A stretch of DNA of 22,103 bases from Eubacterium sp. (GTDB taxonomy: Bacteria > Bacillota > Clostridia > Oscillospirales > Acutalibacteraceae), in contig JAILGO010000049.1 in the NCBI GenBank assembly GCA_024696725.1, positions 1 through 22,103 on the forward strand, in the 5' to 3' direction. The notes beneath the pieces are model-generated. The model was not told the origin of the DNA, did no database searches, and was given only the letters and a program-made list of their open reading frames with translations. Both the position numbers and the translations under genes were made by a program. Below, in pieces: positions 15,194 through 19,998 of this stretch; the first letter of the stretch is position 1, and the number at the start of each line of letters is the position of its first letter.

Positions 15194-15219
15194 ATCTAAG
15201 CACTTAAAAGTGAACACAT

Positions 15220-15243
15220 TCCTCTTTAGCTCAGTTGGTAGAG
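15220..15243 (+). repeat. truncated 5' copy of tRNA-Asn (24 nt exact)
   Basis: These 24 bases match nucleotides 1-24 of the tRNA at 15313-15336 exactly, from the acceptor 5' strand through most of the D-arm. The match stops at the next base. The following sequence offers no anticodon stem with a 7-nt loop and no TTCGA T-loop, so it is a tRNA remnant. It is either a decayed tandem copy or a scar of recombination at the locus. Confidence 0.85.
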
Positions 15244-15312
15244 TAACAGTATTGTTATACACCTGAAAAATGAGTGAGGAAATTTCACAAAACAAGTTAA
15301 TATCGGCTATAA

Positions 15313-15388
15313 TCCTCTTTAGCTCAGTTGGTAGAGCACTCGGCTGTTAACCGAGTTGTCGCTGGTTCGAGCCCGGCAAGGGGAGCCA
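15313..15388 (+). tRNA. tRNA-Asn (anticodon GTT), CCA encoded
   Basis: A full cloverleaf can be drawn. Acceptor TCCTCTT pairs with AAGGGGA (one T-G pair). The D-stem is GCTC/GAGC. The anticodon stem CTCGG/CCGAG has loop CTGTTAA, giving anticodon GTT. The T-stem GCTGG/CCGGC has loop TTCGAGC. Discriminator is G73 followed by an encoded CCA. It decodes AAC/AAU. The sequence to its right changes in character, so its 3' end is a likely integration site for the downstream element. Confidence 0.97.
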
Positions 15389-15391
15389 ATA

Positions 15392-15430
15392 GACCTCTTG
15401 ACATTATTGCCAAGAGGTCATTTTTATTTT
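15392..15430 (+). terminator. terminator of the tRNA-Asn transcript
   Basis: GACCTCTTG (15392-15400) and CAAGAGGTC (15411-15419) form a perfect 9-bp stem with a 10-nt loop, followed by ATTTTTATTTT. It starts 3 nt after the CCA. Confidence 0.85.
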
Positions 15431-15487
15431 CCCAAAACACAACAAATTTATTATCAGGGATTGTACTGTTATCGCTTTTTATATATC

Positions 15488-15530
15488 GGCGTGTAATGAT
15501 TGAAAAATTATTACACGCCCATTTTGTTTT
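15488..15530 (+). terminator. strong hairpin with T-rich tail upstream of the Cys-motif gene
   Basis: GGCGTGTAAT (15488-15497) pairs perfectly with ATTACACGCC (15510-15519). The stem extends inward by three pairs to a 6-nt loop (15501-15506). CATTTTGTTTT follows. It lies only 20-30 nt before the ATG at 15552. It could end leftover tRNA transcription, insulate the element, or act as an attenuator or operator. No clear promoter was found between it and the gene. Confidence 0.55.
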
Positions 15531-15551
15531 AAGAAAGGATTTGATAACATC

Positions 15552-16265
15552 ATGAACTTCACGCATTCACCATATGAGCGTGAAATGAAAACAATCCCAC
15601 ATGTTCCAAAAGAAAAAACCATACACGAAATTTTATTAAAAGAATTAGTGCTTCATAATACTTGTCAAAAATGTTTGCTTTTTTCCGAAACAGAAAACAC
15701 TTGTATATTTAGAGTTTGCCCATATGCAAAACAAAGAACACTTGACCAAAACATAACTGTTCTTGAATTCATACCTTTTTTAGTTTTTGAAACTAAAAAT
15801 ATTCTTTTAAAAAAACGATTAATTGAACTATATAAGCTAATCAAAGGAGGTTCTGTAAAAAGTATGTTTAGAAATGAACTACACAAAAAAGCATTTAACA
15901 AACAGATAGACAAATACACAAAGCACGGATATACGCTTTCAAACAGATTTATTGCTTCATTGTTTGTTCTTACAGCTAATTCGTTCTTATGGAACTTATG
16001 TAAAAGACATATTAAACCAAATGCTATTGATTTTTCAAAAATAGATGTTAAAGGCATAAAAACAGATTCTTACCTGCTTTTTAAAACGGCAAAAGACTTG
16101 TACTATAAACAACACAATGTTTCTGTTGCAGAACTTGCTGACAAATCAATTACAAGGGACTATATTTTGACAATAATTGTTAATGGATTTCTAATTGCTA
16201 GGTATGGGTATAAGACTTTGGAACTTGAGCTAAGACCAAAGGAGTGTGACTGTGAAAACAAATAA
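15552..16265 (+). CDS. hypothetical protein with N-terminal Cys4 motif, element-associated
   Basis: This 237-aa protein is not assigned to a named family. It starts 'MNFTHSPYEREMKTIP', an opening I associate with small proteins located just before parB in clostridial integrative elements. A four-cysteine cluster, C38-x2-C41-x9-C51-x4-C56 ('CQKCLLF...CIFRVCPYAK'), could bind zinc. The rest is lysine-rich and probably mostly helical (about 65-230), with no signal peptide or TM segment. Predicted charge fits a nucleic-acid-binding cytoplasmic protein. The ATG has AAAGG about 13 nt upstream, somewhat far; no better start exists nearby. It overlaps parB by 14 nt, so the two form an operon. Composition is notably AT-rich compared with the rnf genes. 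Confidence 0.8.
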   Translation: MNFTHSPYEREMKTIPHVPKEKTIHEILLKELVLHNTCQKCLLFSETENTCIFRVCPYAKQRTLDQNITVLEFIPFLVFETKNILLKKRLIELYKLIKGGSVKSMFRNELHKKAFNKQIDKYTKHGYTLSNRFIASLFVLTANSFLWNLCKRHIKPNAIDFSKIDVKGIKTDSYLLFKTAKDLYYKQHNVSVAELADKSITRDYILTIIVNGFLIARYGYKTLELELRPKECDCENK

Positions 16266-17133
16266 TAATCAAATTATTAAGATTACGGATATAGATATGT
16301 CTTTGATTGACAGCTTCCCTGACCATCCGTTCAAGGTTGTTGAAGATGATAAAATGCTACAACTAACCGAGAGCATTATGAACAACGGTTTGCTCTACCC
16401 TGTGCTTGTCAGAGAAAAAGCAGACGGCAGATATGAAATGATTGCCGGACACAGAAGAAAAAGAGCAACCGAGCTTGCAGGACAAGACAAAATTCACGCT
16501 ATGGTGTGCAACTACGATGACGATACTGCCGCTATTGTTATGGTTGAAAGCAATATTCATCAGAGAGAAAATATGCTACCAAGCGAAAAAGCATTTGCCT
16601 ACAAGATTCTTTATGACGCTATAAAAAGAAAAGGCGGCAGACCAAGTAAAGAAAACATGACACCAGTGGTGTCACATTTAAGGTCAAGTGAAGAACTTGC
16701 CGAAAAAGTAGGAGAAAGCCGTGAGCAAATAAGGCGATATATCTGCCTGACTAATCTTGTTCCCGAACTGCTTGAATTTGTTGATGAAGGCAAAATTGGT
16801 ATGCGACCTGCGGTTGAAATGTCCTATCTTGATGAAGACACACAAAGAGATATTGTTGATTTCATTGACGAAAACGAGTGCTTTCCATCACACGCACAAA
16901 CGATTCAGTTAAGAAAACTATTTAATGATAGCAAACTTGACACAAATGTAATAAGTGAAATTCTCTCGGAAGAAAAAGGCAATCAGCACGAAAAGCTTGT
17001 TTTTCGTGGGGACAGAGTTAGAAAACTGCTGCCCAAGACCTTACCCGCCGAAAGAACAGAAGAATATGTCTGCAAAGCACTTGAATATTACAACCGCTTT
17101 TTGCAAAGGCAACGCAGCCGTGATGAAAGGTAG
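16252..17133 (+). CDS. ParB/Spo0J-like partition protein of mobile element
   Basis: This 293-aa protein has a ParB N-terminal domain (about 8-110) with box 'AGHRRKRA' (65-72) and 'ESNIHQREN' (99-107), the CTP/DNA-interface motifs of ParB proteins. A KorB-like helix-turn-helix region (about 140-175, 'ELAEKVGESREQIRRYI') and a C-terminal dimerisation region follow. It probably binds a parS-like site on the element and aids its maintenance or regulation. No ParA ATPase is adjacent in the window. I chose GTG 16252 because AAAGGAG is 7 nt upstream; GTG 16246 sits 1 nt from that site. The gene overlaps the preceding stop. The closest relatives I recall are ParB proteins of Tn1549/CTn-type ICEs, which supports the mobile-element reading. 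Confidence 0.92.
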   Translation: MKTNNNQIIKITDIDMSLIDSFPDHPFKVVEDDKMLQLTESIMNNGLLYPVLVREKADGRYEMIAGHRRKRATELAGQDKIHAMVCNYDDDTAAIVMVESNIHQRENMLPSEKAFAYKILYDAIKRKGGRPSKENMTPVVSHLRSSEELAEKVGESREQIRRYICLTNLVPELLEFVDEGKIGMRPAVEMSYLDEDTQRDIVDFIDENECFPSHAQTIQLRKLFNDSKLDTNVISEILSEEKGNQHEKLVFRGDRVRKLLPKTLPAERTEEYVCKALEYYNRFLQRQRSRDER

Positions 17134-17212
17134 TGTGGCTACAAATTTCACACATCCCCTTTCTTACAATCTAACCCCATATATTAACCAACAATACTAA
17201 CCGAAAGATAAG

Positions 17213-17240
17213 TATGTGTTAGTAATTACCTACACACATA
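17213..17240. repeat. bulged inverted repeat downstream of parB
   Basis: TATGTGT-TAG pairs with CTA-C-ACACATA, with one bulged base and an AT-rich centre containing the palindrome GTAATTAC (17222-17229). No T-tract follows, so it is not a terminator. It could be a ParB-binding site, an operator or part of a transfer origin; nothing in the sequence decides among these. The surrounding 17134-17343 interval holds no other clear gene. Confidence 0.5.
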
Positions 17241-17276
17241 AGGTCTTACAAAATAAAGAAAAGGAGGTGGTTCCAA

Positions 17277-17328
17277 TGGGCTAATTCGCATCTTTGTCTA
17301 AATCGGTTTTTGGTAGTACGATGTAGGC
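17277..17328 (+). other. ribosome binding site followed by a Met-Gly-stop micro-frame
   Basis: A near-perfect AAAAGGAGGTGG (17260-17271) is followed after 5 nt by ATG GGC TAA. If the TAA were a sense codon, the frame would continue for 13 more codons (FASLSKSVFGSTM) to a TAG at 17326-17328. This could be a decayed small gene, a leader for the lipoprotein, or a chance site. The strong ribosome binding site argues against pure chance. Confidence 0.3.
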
Positions 17329-17343
17329 AAAGGAGGCGATATT

Positions 17344-17931
17344 ATGAAAAGAATCGCAATAATTGTTTTGACGGTAATAATCGTTATGCTCACAGCTTGC
17401 GGACAGAGTGCAGTTGTAAAAGAACAGGATGTTCCTTCTTCGGCTGGTAATACAGAAATTACAACCGAAACAACCGTTCCTTCTACAACGGTTGAAGAAA
17501 CGACAACCGAGCCCGAAACAACCGTAACAACGACCAAGAAAAAGGAGCAAACGACATCAAAGCAAACAACAACACAAAAACAGAGCACTACCAAACAACA
17601 AACCACTACGCAAAAGCAAACTACAACGAAGCCGAGCACAACGAAGGCGGCAACAACGAAAAAGGAAACAACCACCAAAAAGCCGACTACGACAAAAGCG
17701 GCAACTTGCACAAACAACGGCAATCACAGTCAAGCCTGTGGAAATATGGGCAGATGGTTTAATTCTAAGAGTGCGGTTAAAGCCTACGTTGATAAGGAAA
17801 TGAAATATTGGGCTGACTTGGAGGAAAGCGGACAGATTACCCGCGAGGAATACTACAGGAAATGCCCATCCGGTTATGAGTGTTGGTCTTGCGGTTACTG
17901 CGGCAAGTGGACAGGAAATTTCAAATACTAA
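17344..17931 (+). CDS. lipoprotein with Thr-rich stalk and Cys-rich C-terminal domain
   Basis: This 195-aa protein has a lipoprotein signal peptide ending in the lipobox L16-T-A-C19, so it should be exported and lipid-anchored at C19. Residues about 38-118 are a Thr-rich, low-complexity stalk: the first half carries Glu (TTTEPETT) and the second half Lys (TTTKKETT), so charge shifts along it. The last about 75 residues form a compact domain with C122, C132, C174, C180, C183 and C186, including 'ECWSCGYCGKWTGNFKY'. The six cysteines suggest disulfides or a metal site. No family is recognised for this domain. AAAGGAGG precedes the ATG by 7 nt. It is followed by the terminator at 17953-17995. 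Surface display on an element carrying adhesins suggests a role in cell contact; that is inference. Confidence 0.85.
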   Translation: MKRIAIIVLTVIIVMLTACGQSAVVKEQDVPSSAGNTEITTETTVPSTTVEETTTEPETTVTTTKKKEQTTSKQTTTQKQSTTKQQTTTQKQTTTKPSTTKAATTKKETTTKKPTTTKAATCTNNGNHSQACGNMGRWFNSKSAVKAYVDKEMKYWADLEESGQITREEYYRKCPSGYECWSCGYCGKWTGNFKY

Positions 17932-17952
17932 AATTTAATACTGAACCAATTT

Positions 17953-17995
17953 AGAGGGAAGATTAATCGCTATGAAAAATCTTCCCTCTTTTTTT
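17953..17995 (+). terminator. terminator after the lipoprotein gene
   Basis: A perfect 12-bp stem AGAGGGAAGATT/AATCTTCCCTCT (17953-17964 with 17978-17989) has a 13-nt loop and is followed by T6. It ends 24 nt before the next gene's start, so that gene needs its own promoter or readthrough. I see no convincing promoter in the 24 nt. Confidence 0.9.
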
Positions 17996-18018
17996 GTTTC
18001 AGGGAAAGGAACCATTAT

Positions 18019-19998
18019 TTGAAAAGATTATGTAAAAGAACAATTGCAATAATACTCGCGCTGTTGATGATTTTTTCCGTTACTCCTCCGCTTGTATTTG
18101 CTAATAGCGATGAGTGTACCGAACACAGCTATAATCACGCAACAACAGACTTAAAAACAGACGAAGCCATCGTCTGCGAGAATTGCGGAAAGAAAACGGT
18201 TCTTTTTATTGATGTCGGTTACGCGCCGATTAACCTTAACACCGTCATAGCAAACATCAATTTAGATGAATTTTCTGACGATGCTCAAGCGTATTTAAGG
18301 TTCAAGGCAAGATACAACGAGGAATATATATATTTCAAAAACACCGACAAAGATAAAACGCTCATTGTTGATAGCGTTTACAAGTATTCAAGGGTTACTG
18401 ACGAAAACACCATAGAAAGAGTTCCCAAAAACAATAATATGCCGCGTGAATACACTATGCAGGGCACAACATATTTGTTTTCACTCTCGGAAGATGTATT
18501 TGACGACACGGGAAACTACGCAAACTTTTTCAATTATGATGAAATCTATGTAAGTCATGAGCACGTCCCCTGCTACAATCAGTACGAAAAGGTTACTGAG
18601 GAGGACGATGAATACTTCGTGCTTTCAGGAATTTGCAATAACTGTAAGGAGCCGTTAGACGATACCGTTATCGTAGACGCAGCAACCCCCGAAACCTATC
18701 CGACTCAGCATAGCAACCACATATATTTAACAAAGGAAAGCGTGTATATGTGGTATACGCCTATTAAGGCAATAGAACCCTACTGCTGCCTGTATGAAGC
18801 ATTGCTCAATTATTATGCTTCGGCAGGAAGAGCCGTAGACGACCACTCAATGCTGTATATTGCAGAAGGCGCATATCAAAAGATGCTTGAGGATGATAAA
18901 GAATGTATTTGTATGTTCTGCGGCAAAACAGCAAACAAGGAAGGTCTTACAAAATGGGCTAATTTCGGAAATCTTGATATGAATTGGATAGAAAAAGAAG
19001 ATTCATATTACTGCAAAGAGCTTGACCTGACAATAGCCAAAGAGGACAAGGACAAATATCCCGACAATATTGACTTTATCACATACGAAGAAAAGCCGAT
19101 TACAGAGGATAACATTTGCCGTATGTTCATTTCAAGAGCTTCTCCGTATCGGCTGTATCTGATTAACCCTGCTCATTATATCTACTATGATGCAAACGGT
19201 GGAAACGGAACAATGCTTTCACAAGAGGTGTATTTCATCAATCACACAAAGCTGCTTGATAATGACTTTACTAAAGAGCACTCCGTTTTCAAGGGTTGGT
19301 CTTTGGATAAGGACGGAACCGAGTTGATTGAAGAAGGCAAAGAAATAGTCTTTACCAATCAGGATAGCAACAAGATGACGCTGTATGCCATTTGGGAGCT
19401 TAAGGACGCACGGGTTATCGTTAATTATGTTGATACAGACGGAAACGAAATTGCCGAAAGCGAAACAATAAACGGTAAAGTAACCGACAATTATGAAACA
19501 GAAGCGAAAGCAATTAACGATTATGAACTTTCCGTTACGCCTGCAAATGCAAAGGGCGTTATGACGGAAGATGATATTACCGTTAATTATGTTTACAAAG
19601 CAAAAGAAAAAGAAACTGTTGTTACTGAAGAGCCCACCACAGCAGACGAACCCACAACCATTAATGAGGAATCTGAGCCGACTACGACTGTTGAAACAAC
19701 AACCGAGCCGACTACTACAGTTGAAGTCCCGACAGAAACGACAACAGAAACCACAACCTCAACAGAGGTTGCGGAGGAACCCTCTGCTGATGAGCCGACT
19801 ACCGAAACAACAACAGAACCCGAAACAACCACATCAAAGAATACTAAAACAACAAAGACGAAGGTAGTTAATACCGGCGATGATAGGAACTATTACGTTT
19901 ACTACGCCATATTAGCTGCCGTGTTATTATTTCTGCTTCTTTTAGTAAGAAAAATGATTAAAGAAAAGAAAGAAGGTAGCATTAATGGTCAGAATTAA
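18019..19998 (+). CDS. cell-surface protein with InlB- and MucBP-like repeats and a sorting signal
   Basis: This 659-aa protein starts at TTG 18019, with AAAGGA 9 nt upstream. A signal peptide (1-28, ending VFA) is followed by a long unassigned region (about 30-385) with three CxxC knuckles: C53/C56, C206/C209 and C298/C301. Next come an InlB B-repeat-like domain (about 388-460, 'YDANGGNGT...GWSLDKDG...YAIWE') and a MucBP-like domain (about 463-527, 'VIVNYVDTDGNEI'). A Thr/Glu/Pro stalk follows (about 532-615). The C-terminus has VVNTGDD, a hydrophobic helix (about 625-644) and a basic tail: a cell-wall sorting signal in which 'NTGD' replaces canonical LPxTG. It overlaps the next gene by 14 nt, so the two surface proteins are probably made together. 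Domain calls are by eye. Confidence 0.88.
   Translation: MKRLCKRTIAIILALLMIFSVTPPLVFANSDECTEHSYNHATTDLKTDEAIVCENCGKKTVLFIDVGYAPINLNTVIANINLDEFSDDAQAYLRFKARYNEEYIYFKNTDKDKTLIVDSVYKYSRVTDENTIERVPKNNNMPREYTMQGTTYLFSLSEDVFDDTGNYANFFNYDEIYVSHEHVPCYNQYEKVTEEDDEYFVLSGICNNCKEPLDDTVIVDAATPETYPTQHSNHIYLTKESVYMWYTPIKAIEPYCCLYEALLNYYASAGRAVDDHSMLYIAEGAYQKMLEDDKECICMFCGKTANKEGLTKWANFGNLDMNWIEKEDSYYCKELDLTIAKEDKDKYPDNIDFITYEEKPITEDNICRMFISRASPYRLYLINPAHYIYYDANGGNGTMLSQEVYFINHTKLLDNDFTKEHSVFKGWSLDKDGTELIEEGKEIVFTNQDSNKMTLYAIWELKDARVIVNYVDTDGNEIAESETINGKVTDNYETEAKAINDYELSVTPANAKGVMTEDDITVNYVYKAKEKETVVTEEPTTADEPTTINEESEPTTTVETTTEPTTTVEVPTETTTETTTSTEVAEEPSADEPTTETTTEPETTTSKNTKTTKTKVVNTGDDRNYYVYYAILAAVLLFLLLLVRKMIKEKKEGSINGQN

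Noticed and set aside
15220..15295. A second, complete tRNA gene
   Set aside because: Only the first 24 nt match; no anticodon arm with a 7-nt loop or T-loop can be formed.
15324..15566. Minus-strand frame of 80 aa containing 'LAPLAGLEPATTRLTAE'
   Set aside because: This is the well-known spurious translation of tRNA antisense sequence; it overlaps the tRNA-Asn gene.
17460..17700. CRISPR-like or tandem repeat array from repeated ACAAC and ACTAC units
   Set aside because: The repeats are in-frame Thr codons of the lipoprotein stalk, with no fixed repeat-spacer structure.
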